Origin: Sphingomonas sp.
GTDB taxonomy: Bacteria; Pseudomonadota; Alphaproteobacteria; Sphingomonadales; Sphingomonadaceae
Direction: 5' to 3'
Assembly (NCBI GenBank): GCA_025936675.1
Contig: JAICSX010000009.1
Span: 5,191-69,190 of the forward strand
DNA length: 64,000 nt
Part shown: piece after piece, positions 1 through 8,634 of the stretch
Position numbering within the stretch: the stretch's first letter is position 1
How the letters are laid out: every line of letters starts with the position of its first letter
Program-made: the position numbers and the translations under genes
The notes under the pieces: generated by a model
The model's input: only the letters and a program-made list of their open reading frames with translations
What the model was told of the DNA's origin: nothing
The model's database searches: none

Positions 1-1014
1 CTTCGAAAGCACGTCTTCCATCGTCTCATAATACATCCGGCGGCGAGTGACTTCGGGGGCGAGCTTGTACTGCTCGTAGACCTTGTCGAAAGCAGTCGCC
101 TCGCCCTGCGCTTTCTGGTGCAGCTGCAGCGCGTATGAGTTAGCATTGTTCACATATTGCTGGGCCTGCTGCTGGGCCGCAGTGACTTTCTTGAAGGCAT
201 CGTTCACTTCATCGGGCGGGTCGGCCTGCTTGATCGCGATGCCCTGCACCTGGATTCCGCTGCGATAGGAATCGAGGATCCGCTGCATATTCTCCGCGAC
301 CCGAAGCTCGATTTCGGCGCGCTTGTCGCCCATCGCGTCGTTCAAAGTCACCTGGCTGATCACGGCGCGCATGGCGCTGTTGGCCACTTCGCGGATGGTC
401 TCTTCGGGCTGCGCCATTTGGAACAGGTAAAGTTCCGGGCTGCGGATGTTCCACCGCACCGTGTAAGCGAGATCGATCAGGTTCTGGTCGCCGGTCAGCA
501 TCAGATCGTCGGCGCTTTCCGAGCCGAGGTCGAAGGTCTGGATCTTCTGGACGTCGACCTTCTTTACGCGTTCGATCGGCGCCGGTAGCGTGAAGCTGAC
601 CCCGGGCCCGAGCGTTCGGCTGTAGCGGCCGAAGGTCGTGACGACGCCGCTCTGCCCGGGGGCGATCGAATGGGTGCTTGTGACGAGCAGCCAGATCAGC
701 ACCAAGGCAATGGCGACCCACAATATGAACGAACCGTCGGCGCGGGCCGGTATACCGCCGCCGCCTCCGCCGCCGCCGCCGCCGCCAAATCGCGCACGGC
801 TGCGACGGACGAGCTCGTCGAGCGCGGAGATGTTCGCGCCGCCGCCGAGACGTTTCGGCCGGCGCGGCGTTTCGCCCCACGGGCCATTGCCCTGGCCAGC
901 GTCATCGCCCGGAGCGGGATCGCCGCCGCTGTCGCTTCCGCTCGGCCCCCAGGGCCCCTTATTGTCGGCGTTCAGGCCGCGGAGGCGGCTGCCCCACCCG
1001 AGAAAGATGCTCAT
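1..1014 (-). CDS. hflK: HflK, SPFH/band-7 membrane protease modulator (3' end cut by the window)
   Basis: HflK partners with HflC to form a membrane complex around the FtsH protease and modulates its activity. The visible 338 residues show a Gly/Pro-rich cytoplasmic N-terminus, a run of 11 glycines (about residues 77-87), one transmembrane helix (about 95-115) and then the SPFH domain, which runs off the left edge before any stop. The start used is the ATG at 1014, which gives MSIFLGWG; an in-frame ATG at 1023 would add three residues. The gene is divergent from mrp, an arrangement common in sphingomonads. hflC would be expected just outside the window. Confidence 0.93.
   Translation of the reverse strand, partial: MSIFLGWGSRLRGLNADNKGPWGPSGSDSGGDPAPGDDAGQGNGPWGETPRRPKRLGGGANISALDELVRRSRARFGGGGGGGGGGGIPARADGSFILWVAIALVLIWLLVTSTHSIAPGQSGVVTTFGRYSRTLGPGVSFTLPAPIERVKKVDVQKIQTFDLGSESADDLMLTGDQNLIDLAYTVRWNIRSPELYLFQMAQPEETIREVANSAMRAVISQVTLNDAMGDKRAEIELRVAENMQRILDSYRSGIQVQGIAIKQADPPDEVNDAFKKVTAAQQQAQQYVNNANSYALQLHQKAQGEATAFDKVYEQYKLAPEVTRRRMYYETMEDVLSK
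754..786 (-). repeat. GGC trinucleotide run encoding 11 glycines in hflK
   Basis: Eleven consecutive glycine codons read on the minus strand: seven GGC, then GGA, GGC, GGC and GGT. The repeat sits just before the HflK membrane helix. It is a possible slippage site, although the interrupting codons should stabilise it. Confidence 0.9.
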
Positions 1015-1077
1015 CGCGCGCATCTATAGGGAGCGGCGCAGACGAAAAACAGTGGCAAGCGCCCTTGGCGTTCCTAT

Positions 1078-2043
1078 GTGCGGCACAGGGCCCATCCCGT
1101 CGATCCCCTGACCGACCTGCCGCATGACGAGCTGATCCGCTCGCGCAAGCTGGCGAACGGGGTGGCGACAATCATCGCCGACGCGACCGGCCTCAGCGAT
1201 GCCGAGAGCAAGCAGCTCGAATACGAACTTCGCGCCGCGGCGACATCGCTGCCGGGCGTCAACGAGGCGCGCGTCGCCCTGACCGCCAGCCAGCCGCATC
1301 GGACACTTATCGCGATCGGCAGCGGCAAAGGCGGGGTCGGCAAGTCGACCGTCTCCGCCAATCTCGCGATTGCGCTCGCCAAGCGCGGCAAGAAGGTCGG
1401 ACTGATCGACGCCGACGTTTATGGCCCTTCGCAACCCACCTTGCTTGGGAGCCATGAGAAGCCGACCGCCGAGAACGACAAGCTCATCCCCGTCGAGGCG
1501 CACGGCATTCGCTTTCTCTCTCTCGGCCAGCTCGTCGCTCCCGGTCATGCGCTTGCCTGGCGCGGGCCGATGGCGACGGGCGCGCTCAACAATCTGCTCG
1601 AAGCAGAGTGGGGCGACGCCGAGCTACTGCTGGTCGATCTTCCGCCGGGCACCGGCGACGTCCAGATCACTCTCGTCCAACGCTCGCGACCCGCGGGCGC
1701 CATCATTGTCTCGACACCGCAGGACCTGTCGCTGATCGACGCGCGCCGCGCGGTCGACCTGTTCAACAAGATGAGCGTGCCTGTCCTCGGCGTCATCGAA
1801 AACATGGCGACCTTCACCTGTCCGCATTGCGGCGAGGCGTCGCACCCGTTCGGAAGCGGCGGGGCGGAGGATGCCGCCGCGGAAATGGGCGTCCCGTTCC
1901 TCGGCCGCTTGCCGCTTTCACTCGCGATCCGCGAGGCCTCGGACGAAGGCAAGCCGCCGGCGACTTCCAGCGGACCTGAGGCGGACGCGTTCGATGCGAT
2001 CGCAGCCAGGTTGCTCGAAATGCTGGAAACACCCGTCCACTGA
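1078..2043 (+). CDS. mrp: Mrp/NBP35-family iron-sulfur carrier ATPase (ApbC-like)
   Basis: This 321-residue P-loop ATPase of the Mrp/ApbC family binds and transfers Fe-S clusters to apo-proteins in the cytoplasm. The deviant Walker A motif GSGKGGVGKST is at residues 81-91, the LLVDLPPGTGD segment is near 184-194, and a CPHC pair (C248, C251) matches the cluster-binding cysteines of the family. The roughly 75 residues before the P-loop correspond to a short, degenerate MIP18/DUF59 domain. The start is a GTG at 1078; an in-frame TAG at 1027-1029 excludes any longer form. No clear Shine-Dalgarno sequence is seen. Confidence 0.93.
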   Translation: MRHRAHPVDPLTDLPHDELIRSRKLANGVATIIADATGLSDAESKQLEYELRAAATSLPGVNEARVALTASQPHRTLIAIGSGKGGVGKSTVSANLAIALAKRGKKVGLIDADVYGPSQPTLLGSHEKPTAENDKLIPVEAHGIRFLSLGQLVAPGHALAWRGPMATGALNNLLEAEWGDAELLLVDLPPGTGDVQITLVQRSRPAGAIIVSTPQDLSLIDARRAVDLFNKMSVPVLGVIENMATFTCPHCGEASHPFGSGGAEDAAAEMGVPFLGRLPLSLAIREASDEGKPPATSSGPEADAFDAIAARLLEMLETPVH

Positions 2044-2057
2044 GCCGTTGTCAGTCT

Positions 2058-2495
2058 ATGCCACTCACCCGCGACGAAGACATTTCAGAGCTGCTCCGCA
2101 ATGCGCGAACGATCGCGATGGTCGGCGCGTCGGACCGGCCCGACCGACCATCTTACGGCGTGATGAAGTTCCTACAGGACTGGGGCTATCGCGTGATCCC
2201 GGTGAACCCGCAGATCACCGGCGAGCATGTGCACGGCGAGTTCGTCTGGCGCGAACTCGCGCAGATCGGCGTTCCAATCGATATCGTCGACATTTTCCGC
2301 CGCCCGGAAGCGGCGGCCGAGGCGGTCGAGCAGGCGATTTTTGTCGGCGCCAAGGCGGTGTGGATGCAGATCGGCGTGATCAACGAGGAAGCAGCGACCA
2401 AGGCGGAGGCCACGGGTCTCAAGGTGGTGATGGACCGCTGCCCGAAGATCGAGATTCCGCGGCTCGGAATTCCCAGGGTCGGCGCGGAAGGCTAA
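2058..2495 (+). CDS. CoA-binding (YccU-like) domain protein
   Basis: A 145-residue single-domain protein with the Rossmann-type CoA-binding fold of the YccU family. The N-terminal nucleotide-binding strand and loop read AMVGASDRPDRPSYGV, followed by GYRVIPVNP and a later DIVDIFRRPE segment, all typical of this family. The biochemical role is not established; these proteins bind acyl-CoA or CoA in vitro. It starts 14 bases after mrp and is probably co-transcribed with it. Its TAA stop overlaps the stop of the convergent pmbA gene by four bases. Confidence 0.87.
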   Translation: MPLTRDEDISELLRNARTIAMVGASDRPDRPSYGVMKFLQDWGYRVIPVNPQITGEHVHGEFVWRELAQIGVPIDIVDIFRRPEAAAEAVEQAIFVGAKAVWMQIGVINEEAATKAEATGLKVVMDRCPKIEIPRLGIPRVGAEG

Positions 2496-3838
2496 GCCGC
2501 TCCGATCGTCATCTCGGGAATGAGGATGGTCGGTGCATCGATCCCGCGCCTAAACTCGAGGTCCGATCCGGGCTCCGCCGTCACGAACATGTCGATGAGA
2601 TTGGACGCGACCGTGATTTCGCACATCGGCTCGGCGATCTCCCCGCCGCGCACCATGAAGCCGACGGCGCCGCGGCTGTAGTCTCCGGTGACCGGGTTCA
2701 CGCCCTGGCCGATCAGCTCGATAATCAGCACGGCCTCAGGGAAGGCCGCGAGCAATTCCTCGCGGCTTCGGACGCCCGGAGCGATGTAGAGGTTGCTGGG
2801 CGAAGCGCTTGGGCTGCCGCCCACGCCGCGCGCCGCGTGACCGGTCGGCTCGATTCGGAGCTGACGCGCCGACGCGCTCTCGGCAATCCACTGGTTGAGG
2901 ATTCCGTTGCTGACGAGCTCCTGCCGCGCAACGCGGACGCCCTCACCGTCGAACGGGCGTGAGCGGAGGCCGCGCGAGCGCAGCGGATCGTCGATGATGT
3001 TTACGCCTGGCGCGAAGACCTGCTGTCGGAGCTTCTCCTGAAGGAAGCTGGTCTTGCGGGCGATCGCCGAGCCGCTGATTGCGCCCGAGAAATGGCCGAG
3101 CAGCGAGGTCGAAACCCGGGGGTCGAATAGGACCGGATATTTGCCGGGCTTGGGCCGCGACGGGTTGAGCCGGGCCACAGTGCGCAGACCGGCCTTGCGG
3201 CCGATCTCGTCTGCCGGATCAAGGTCCGAAAGATGGCGCGCGCTGTGACTTGCATAATCCCGCTGCATCGTCTCGCCCTCGCCGGCGATCATCACCGCCG
3301 AGCCGCTGTGCGCCGAGGTGCGATAGGCGCCGGCGAAGCCGCCGGACGTGGCAAGCGCCACTGTGGTCGAGGACGCGCTTGCACCGGCGCCGCTGGAGTT
3401 GGTGACTCCTTGGACGGCCAGCGCCGCCTGCTCGGCTTCCAGCGCACGGGCACGGAGCTCGGCGGGATCGGGGTCAAGCTGGTCGTCTATATCAAGGAAC
3501 GGGCGCTCGCCTGCCGCCAGCAGAGAGCGCGGAGCGAGGCCGGCATAGGAATCCTCCGGCGCCTCGCGCGCCATCGCGAGACAGCGCTCGACAAGGCGTC
3601 CAAGGGCTTCGTCGGAAAGGTCGGAAGACGCCACCGTGGCGGAACGCTGGCCGACGAACAACCGAAGCCCGATCTCCTCGCCCTCGGCGCGGCTGACGTC
3701 CTCGAGCTCGCCAAGCCTCACCTGCACGCTCGAGGAGCGGTTTCCGGCATAAAGCGAGTCCGCGGCGGTCGCGCCTGCGGCGATTCCGCGCTGGACGAGG
3801 GACTCGGCGATTTTCTGGGCAGCTTCGAGAGATTGCAT
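2492..3838 (-). CDS. pmbA: TldD/PmbA-family metalloprotease subunit (TldE type)
   Basis: This 448-residue protein of the TldD/PmbA family belongs to the TldE (PmbA) branch: it lacks the HExxxH metal site found in TldD. In other bacteria TldD and TldE form a cytoplasmic peptidase that degrades unfolded peptides and matures some RiPPs. The family C-terminus is clear (RGAVGFMVRGGEIAEPMCEITV followed by DLEFRRGIDAPTILIPEMTI). The reading frame stays open upstream into ubiA, but the ATG at 3838 gives the usual N-terminus and lies 10 bases after the ubiA stop, so it is read as the second gene of a ubiA-pmbA pair. Confidence 0.9.
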   Translation of the reverse strand: MQSLEAAQKIAESLVQRGIAAGATAADSLYAGNRSSSVQVRLGELEDVSRAEGEEIGLRLFVGQRSATVASSDLSDEALGRLVERCLAMAREAPEDSYAGLAPRSLLAAGERPFLDIDDQLDPDPAELRARALEAEQAALAVQGVTNSSGAGASASSTTVALATSGGFAGAYRTSAHSGSAVMIAGEGETMQRDYASHSARHLSDLDPADEIGRKAGLRTVARLNPSRPKPGKYPVLFDPRVSTSLLGHFSGAISGSAIARKTSFLQEKLRQQVFAPGVNIIDDPLRSRGLRSRPFDGEGVRVARQELVSNGILNQWIAESASARQLRIEPTGHAARGVGGSPSASPSNLYIAPGVRSREELLAAFPEAVLIIELIGQGVNPVTGDYSRGAVGFMVRGGEIAEPMCEITVASNLIDMFVTAEPGSDLEFRRGIDAPTILIPEMTIGAA

Positions 3839-3848
3839 TTGGGCGCGC

Positions 3849-4763
3849 CTAACGCGCCGTGAGGCCGACGACCAGCATCGCGAGGAAAACCAGCAGCCCG
3901 CACGTGCGGTTCGAGCGGAACAGCCTGAGCGCGAGATCGCCGTCGTTCGGGTCCGCGAGCGCAACCTGCGCGGCCAGATGAACGGCTGCAGGAATAAGCG
4001 TCGCGAGAGCCAGCCAATCCGAGCGGACGCTCCACAGGGCCGTAGCCCACAACAGCACCGCAAGTGCGTAGAAGATGGCGATCCCGAGCTGTGCCTTGTC
4101 GCCGAGCCTCCGTGCGGACGATTTCACGCCGACCAGCGCGTCATCCTCCTTGTCCTGGATCGCGTAGAGCGTGTCATAGCCGACCACCCAGGCAATGCTT
4201 CCGAACCATAGCAAGACCATCGGAGCTGAGAGATTTCCGGTCACCGCCGGCCAGCCGACGAGCGCGCCCCAGGAAAAAACGATGCCCAGCCAAGCCTGCG
4301 GCCACCAGGTGATCCGCTTCATGAACGGATAGGCCGCGACAGGCGCGATGCTGATCAAGGCGACGACGGCCGCGGCCCGCTTCAGCTGAAACAGGACGAT
4401 GAGGCCGATCAGGCACAGCAGGCCGATCAGCAGCCACGCCGACGTCAGCGACACCCTGCCGCTCGCGAGCGGCCTCAGCCTCGTGCGCTCGACGCTTCTG
4501 TCTAGCTCTCGGTCGACGATGTCGTTGTAGACGCAACCGGCGCTGCGCATCGCGAATGCGCCGAGGCCGAGCCACAGGAACAGCAGCCATTGGCCATCGA
4601 CGCCGGCAAGCGCAACGCTCCACGCGCACGGCCAGTAAAGCAGCCAGCTGCCGATCGGCCGGTCGAGCCGCATCAGCGAAGCGTACGGCCGCAAAGCACG
4701 CGGGAGCGCGCCGATGAAGCCTCGCCGTTCGCTGTCGGGGACGATGTCCGTCGTGACGCTCAC
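3849..4763 (-). CDS. ubiA: 4-hydroxybenzoate polyprenyltransferase
   Basis: An integral membrane prenyltransferase of 304 residues, the usual family length, that attaches the polyprenyl tail to 4-hydroxybenzoate in ubiquinone synthesis. Both Asp-rich prenyl-diphosphate/Mg motifs are present: NDIVDRELDRS (N80, D81, D84, D88) followed by RLRPLASG, and YDTLYAIQDKEDD near residue 200. The N-terminal RLDRPIGSWLLYWPCAW is diagnostic of UbiA as opposed to other family members. The start is a GTG at 4763 without an obvious ribosome-binding site. It is followed 10 bases later by pmbA. coq7, at the right end of the window, acts later in the same pathway. Confidence 0.95.
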   Translation of the reverse strand: MSVTTDIVPDSERRGFIGALPRALRPYASLMRLDRPIGSWLLYWPCAWSVALAGVDGQWLLFLWLGLGAFAMRSAGCVYNDIVDRELDRSVERTRLRPLASGRVSLTSAWLLIGLLCLIGLIVLFQLKRAAAVVALISIAPVAAYPFMKRITWWPQAWLGIVFSWGALVGWPAVTGNLSAPMVLLWFGSIAWVVGYDTLYAIQDKEDDALVGVKSSARRLGDKAQLGIAIFYALAVLLWATALWSVRSDWLALATLIPAAVHLAAQVALADPNDGDLALRLFRSNRTCGLLVFLAMLVVGLTAR

Positions 4764-4891
4764 CAGTGCCGGTTAGCCGCAGCGCCTTCCCTTCTGCAAA
4801 CGGCGTGAACCGCGGTCCTCGGGAGCAGCACTAAATTGGTGCGCGGCGCCTGTTTGGTCGGACCCCTCTATCGACTCTCCCGGCTGCCGCG

Positions 4892-4955
4892 GCGGGCGCC
4901 TCGCCGGCCGGCATGCCAATCGCCCGTTTGGCATTCCACATGGAGAGGCGCCCGC
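4892..4955. repeat. Nested inverted repeat (64 bases)
   Basis: An outer stem of 11 perfect base pairs (GCGGGCGCCTC at 4892-4902 with GAGGCGCCCGC at 4945-4955) encloses an inner stem (ATGCCAA at 4913-4919 with TTGGCAT at 4928-4934). No T-run follows on either strand, so it does not read as a simple intrinsic terminator. It could be a structured RNA, an operator pair or a cruciform. Confidence 0.75.
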
Positions 4956-5052
4956 GCCTTCAGGCGTTCGCCAAATGATGATGCGGGGTTTCAATCAAGA
5001 CATCCGGACGCCCGGTCATTCTGGTGGATGGCAGCAGATCGTAGGGACTTGG

Positions 5053-5070
5053 GCGTCATCCGGATGACGC
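5053..5070. promoter_or_regulatory. 18-base perfect palindrome upstream of the small secreted protein
   Basis: GCGTCATCCGGATGACGC is self-complementary over all 18 bases and ends 36 bases before the ATG at 5107. Its place and symmetry suit an operator for a dimeric regulator of the 5107 gene. The regulator is unknown. Confidence 0.5.
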
Positions 5071-5106
5071 AACGCACGTTCTGAAACAGCAGAGAGGAAT
5101 ATCCCA

Positions 5107-5430
5107 ATGCCCTACATCTCGCGCGCGGCGGTCTTCGCCGCGGCACTGATCATTGCAGCCCCAGCGCTTGCCGGAGAGCTCACGGGAAGCGCGTCCAACC
5201 CGAAGCAGGATTTTTCCAACGGTGTTTCGATCTGCAAGTTCTCGGGCCTCAACGACGACCCGACAGCTCCGCCGGACGGTCCGAATGGCCCGGGCGGCAG
5301 AGTTCAGAACTTCGGACAGACGCAGCAGATCTTCGACATCGATCCGCAGACGTTCAACCCGGGCGATCCCGGCGGCTGCAACGGCCACACGGATCCGTTC
5401 CGCGACCCCGGCAATCCCGGCGCTGCATAA
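5107..5430 (+). CDS. Small secreted Gly/Pro/Asn-rich protein of unknown function
   Basis: A 107-residue protein with a clear Sec signal peptide: a short basic start, a hydrophobic core of Ala/Ile/Leu to about residue 20, and an APALAG cleavage region. The predicted mature part (about 85 residues) is rich in Pro, Gly, Asn and Asp with only two cysteines, has no membrane segment and matches no domain I know. The ATG has a good ribosome-binding site (GAGAGGA). The upstream palindrome suggests specific regulation. Export to the periplasm or outside is inferred; the function is unknown. Confidence 0.75.
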   Translation: MPYISRAAVFAAALIIAAPALAGELTGSASNPKQDFSNGVSICKFSGLNDDPTAPPDGPNGPGGRVQNFGQTQQIFDIDPQTFNPGDPGGCNGHTDPFRDPGNPGAA

Positions 5431-5486
5431 TGCCAGCGTGAAGCAGGATTTTCGTTAGCGTCCAAAATCCCGTAGGCGGGCGCGAA

Positions 5487-6233
5487 ATGCCTGCCATGCC
5501 CGCCTGGCCGCCCAGGAGCTTGCCGCGATTGTTCGTTCGCTCGAGCCTGAGCGAAGGCGCGCACGTCGAGCTCGACGGGGGCCAGGCGAATTACCTCGGG
5601 AACGTCATGCGCCTCGGCGAAGGCGCAGAGGTGTTGCTGTTCGATGGGAACAGCGGTGAATGGCTTGCGCGGATCGGCGAAGCCGCCCGGAAGCGGATGA
5701 CGCTGAGCGTCGAGCGCAAGACGCGCGAGCCCGAGGCCATTTCCGATGTGTGGCTGGCGTTCGCGCCGGTGAAGCGCACTCGGACCGACTGGCTGGTCGA
5801 GAAGGCGACCGAGCTCGGCGCAGCGCGGCTGCTGCCGGTGATCACGCAGCGGACGATTGCCGAGCGGGTGAAGCTTGAGCGGCTTGAGGCGATCGCCATC
5901 GAAGCCGCCGAGCAGTGTGGCCGGACACGCCTTCCCGACGTTGCCGAGCCGGTCGCGCTCAAGCAGCTGCTCGAGCATCGCGATGCGTCGCGTACGCTCT
6001 ATTTCGCGGACGAAAATGGCGGCGAATGGGCGCCGGACGCGTTCACACCAGGCTCGTCGATCATCCTCATCGGCCCGGAGGGCGGCTTCACTGAAGCGGA
6101 GCGTGCTGCCATCCGCTCTGCGCCAAATGCCGTCCCTGTATCGCTCGGGCCGCGGATCCTGCGCGCGGAGACGGCGGCATTGGCGGCGCTGGCCGCCTAC
6201 ATGGCAGTTGCCGGGGACTGGCGGACTTATTGA
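5487..6233 (+). CDS. rsmE: 16S rRNA (uracil1498-N3)-methyltransferase
   Basis: RsmE methylates N3 of U1498 in 16S rRNA using S-adenosylmethionine. At 248 residues it has the family length, with an N-terminal PUA-like domain and a C-terminal SPOUT knot domain. The diagnostic SPOUT motifs are IGPEGGFTEAE near residue 193 and SLGPRILRAETA near residue 220, and the central KRTRTDWLVEKATELG motif is intact. The ATG at 5487 is used; a second Met three codons on is possible. gshA follows 56 bases downstream in the same direction. Confidence 0.95.
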   Translation: MPAMPAWPPRSLPRLFVRSSLSEGAHVELDGGQANYLGNVMRLGEGAEVLLFDGNSGEWLARIGEAARKRMTLSVERKTREPEAISDVWLAFAPVKRTRTDWLVEKATELGAARLLPVITQRTIAERVKLERLEAIAIEAAEQCGRTRLPDVAEPVALKQLLEHRDASRTLYFADENGGEWAPDAFTPGSSIILIGPEGGFTEAERAAIRSAPNAVPVSLGPRILRAETAALAALAAYMAVAGDWRTY

Positions 6234-6289
6234 CGCATAAGGCGGATTTGCTGGCGCCGCCTCAATCCCACGGCTAAGCGCCGCCAGCC

Positions 6290-7663
6290 ATGACGACCCG
6301 GACCGACGAAAGCGCCAGCCCGCTCATCGAGAGCCGCGACGATCTGCTCGCCGAATTCTCGGACGGCGAAAAGCCGCGCGAGCGATGGCGCATCGGCACC
6401 GAGCACGAGAAGTTCGTCTATCGCCTCGCCGATCATCGGGCCCCGTCATGGGAGGAGCCGGGCGGCATCCGCGACTTGCTGATGGGCCTGACCGAATTCG
6501 GCTGGAAGCCGGTCGAAGAGAACGGGAAGGTCATCGCGCTTACCGGCCCGCTCAAGGGCACGATCAGCCTAGAGCCCGCCGGGCAGTTCGAGCTTTCCGG
6601 AGCGCCGCTCGAGAACCTTCACCAGACCTGCGCCGAAGCCAACCGCCATCTCGACCAGTGCAAGAGCGTCGGCGAGCGCCTGGGGCTCGGCTTTCTCGGG
6701 CTTGGCATGTGGCCTGACAAGACGCGCGACGAGCTGCCGCGGATGCCCAAGGGCCGTTACGGCATCATGCTTGGATACATGCCCAAGGTCGGCAGTCTCG
6801 GGCTCGACATGATGCTTCGCACTTGTACCATTCAGGTTAATCTGGATTACAGTTCAGAATCCGATATGGTGAAAAAGTTCCGCGTCGGCCTTGCGCTCCA
6901 GCCGGTCGCGACCGCGCTATTCGCCAACTCGCCGTTCACCGAAGGCAAGCCCAACGGCTACAAGAGCTTCCGAAGCCACATCTGGGAGGACACCGATCCC
7001 GATCGGACGGGCATGCTGCCGTTCGTGTTCGACGACGGCTTCGGTTACGAGCGCTACTGCGACTACGCGCTCGATGTGCCGATGTACTTTGTCTATCGCG
7101 ACGGCAACTATATCGACGTCGCCGGCGAGAGCTTCCGCGACTTCCTGGAGGGCAAGCTGCCGCAATTGCCGGGCGAGAAGCCGCGGATCAGCGACTGGAC
7201 CGACCATCTCTCGACCGCATTCCCCGAAGTTCGCCTGAAGAGCTTCTTGGAGATGCGCGGCGCTGACGGCGGACGCTGGAGCCGCATCTGCGGCCTGCCT
7301 GCTTTGTGGGTCGGCCTGCTTTACGACGATCAAGCGCTCGACGAAGCGTGGGAGCTGGTGAAGCACTGGAGCATTGAAGGGCGCGAGAAGCTCCGCCGCG
7401 ATGTTCCTGCCCAGGCGCTCGACGCGGTCACGCCCGACGGCGAGACCATGCGCGAATTCGCCGACAAGGTACTCGAAATCTCCGCCGCCGGACTGACGCA
7501 CCGCGCCAAGCTCAACAGCGCGGGCGACAATGAGGGCGGATTCCTCGATCCATTGCGCGACGTCGTTGCAACGGGCATGACCCCGGCCGACCGCTTGCTC
7601 TTTAAATATGAGCAGGAATGGGATCGCGACGTGTCGAAAATATACGAGGAGTATAGCTTCTGA
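6290..7663 (+). CDS. gshA: Glutamate-cysteine ligase (plant/alphaproteobacterial type)
   Basis: Catalyses the first, ATP-dependent step of glutathione synthesis, joining glutamate and cysteine. The 457-residue protein belongs to the class shared by alphaproteobacteria and plants rather than the E. coli class. The supporting segments are [12 protein letters not shown] near residue 33, [20 protein letters not shown] near 98, [20 protein letters not shown] near 160 and [17 protein letters not shown] near 335. The TGA stop overlaps the next ATG by one base, so it is coupled to the peptidase gene downstream. The second step (gshB) is not encoded here. Confidence 0.95.
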   Translation: MTTRTDESASPLIESRDDLLAEFSDGEKPRERWRIGTEHEKFVYRLADHRAPSWEEPGGIRDLLMGLTEFGWKPVEENGKVIALTGPLKGTISLEPAGQFELSGAPLENLHQTCAEANRHLDQCKSVGERLGLGFLGLGMWPDKTRDELPRMPKGRYGIMLGYMPKVGSLGLDMMLRTCTIQVNLDYSSESDMVKKFRVGLALQPVATALFANSPFTEGKPNGYKSFRSHIWEDTDPDRTGMLPFVFDDGFGYERYCDYALDVPMYFVYRDGNYIDVAGESFRDFLEGKLPQLPGEKPRISDWTDHLSTAFPEVRLKSFLEMRGADGGRWSRICGLPALWVGLLYDDQALDEAWELVKHWSIEGREKLRRDVPAQALDAVTPDGETMREFADKVLEISAAGLTHRAKLNSAGDNEGGFLDPLRDVVATGMTPADRLLFKYEQEWDRDVSKIYEEYSF

Positions 7664-8634
7664 TGGACGCGATGAGCCCCAAGCGCCGCAGCCTTTACCC
7701 GCTGATTGAGCCCTATGAGACGGGCATGCTCGATGTTGGCGACGGCCACCTGCTCTATTGGGAGCTGAACGGCAATCCGAATGGCAAGCCGGTGGTATTT
7801 TTGCACGGCGGACCGGGCGGCGGGTCGAGCCCCGATCACCGCCGCCAGTTCAACCCGGACAAATATAAGATTCTGGTTTTTGACCAGCGTGGCTGCGGCC
7901 GCTCGACGCCCTATGCCGAGCTCGAGCACAACACGACCTGGGACCTCGTCGAGGACCTCGAGAAGTTGCGGACGCAGGTTTCCAGGGTCGACAAGTGGCA
8001 GGTGTTCGGCGGCAGCTGGGGCTCGACCCTCGCGCTTGCCTATGCCGAGCAATATCCCGAGCGCGTCACCGAGCTGGTGCTGCGTGGCATCTTCCTGTTC
8101 GACCAATATGAGATCGACTGGCTCTACGCGCCGGGCGGGGCGAGCCAGGTCTATCCCGACAAGTTCGAGGAGTTTGTCGCGCTCATTCCCGAAGGCGAGC
8201 GAGGCGACCTGGTCGAAGCCTATCGCAAACGCCTCACGAGCGATGACAGGGAGGTACAACTTCAGGCGGCGAAATCATGGAGCAAATGGGAAGGCGAGGT
8301 CGTCACCCTGCTTCCGAGCCCGGAGACTATCGACCATTTCACGAGCCCCGAGGTCGCGGTTGCGGTGGCTCGCATCGAAAATCACTACATGGCGAACCAC
8401 GGATGGCTCGAGGAAGGGCAGCTGTTGCGCGGCGCCGAGAAGCTGAAGGGCATCCCCGGCGTGATTGTCCAGGGCCGGCACGACATGTGCACGCCGCCCG
8501 TCGCCGCGTGGAAGCTCAAGAAGGCGTGGCCCGAGGTCGAGCTCAACATCATCCCGGACGGCGGCCATTTGTTCAGCGAGCCGGGCGTGCTCGACGGCCT
8601 GGTCCGCGCGACCGACCGCTACGCGGGCGTTTAG
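7663..8634 (+). CDS. pip: Proline iminopeptidase (alpha/beta hydrolase S33)
   Basis: A 323-residue cytoplasmic serine peptidase that removes N-terminal proline from peptides. The oxyanion-hole segment FLHGGPGGGS is at residues 47-55, the nucleophile elbow GGSWGS at 116-121 (Ser118), and the catalytic His lies in DGGHLFSE near residue 311. FDQRGCGRSTP at 73-83 is the family signature. The start codon shares one base with the gshA stop, so translation is probably coupled. Recycling of glutathione-derived or dietary peptides is one possible reason for the pairing, but that is inference. Confidence 0.93.
   Translation: MDAMSPKRRSLYPLIEPYETGMLDVGDGHLLYWELNGNPNGKPVVFLHGGPGGGSSPDHRRQFNPDKYKILVFDQRGCGRSTPYAELEHNTTWDLVEDLEKLRTQVSRVDKWQVFGGSWGSTLALAYAEQYPERVTELVLRGIFLFDQYEIDWLYAPGGASQVYPDKFEEFVALIPEGERGDLVEAYRKRLTSDDREVQLQAAKSWSKWEGEVVTLLPSPETIDHFTSPEVAVAVARIENHYMANHGWLEEGQLLRGAEKLKGIPGVIVQGRHDMCTPPVAAWKLKKAWPEVELNIIPDGGHLFSEPGVLDGLVRATDRYAGV

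Larger units (their letters stand above)
4764..5106. other. 343-base intergenic region with nested inverted repeats
   Basis: This divergent gap lies between ubiA and a small secreted protein gene. I see no convincing protein gene in it. It holds a nested hairpin (4892-4955), an 18-base perfect palindrome (5053-5070) and a GAGAGGA ribosome-binding site for the downstream gene at about 5092-5098. Confidence 0.6.

Noticed and set aside
209..880. A 223-codon Arg-rich frame inside hflK
   Set aside because: Out-of-frame shadow of hflK; the hflK frame carries the SPFH domain.
1871..2962. A 363-codon plus-strand frame spanning mrp, the CoA-binding gene and pmbA
   Set aside because: It crosses three real genes in other frames or strands and reads as Arg-rich shadow sequence.
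4773..4994. Small minus-strand frame in the 4764-5106 intergenic region
   Set aside because: Low-complexity Arg/Pro composition caused by the nested inverted repeat; no ribosome-binding site.
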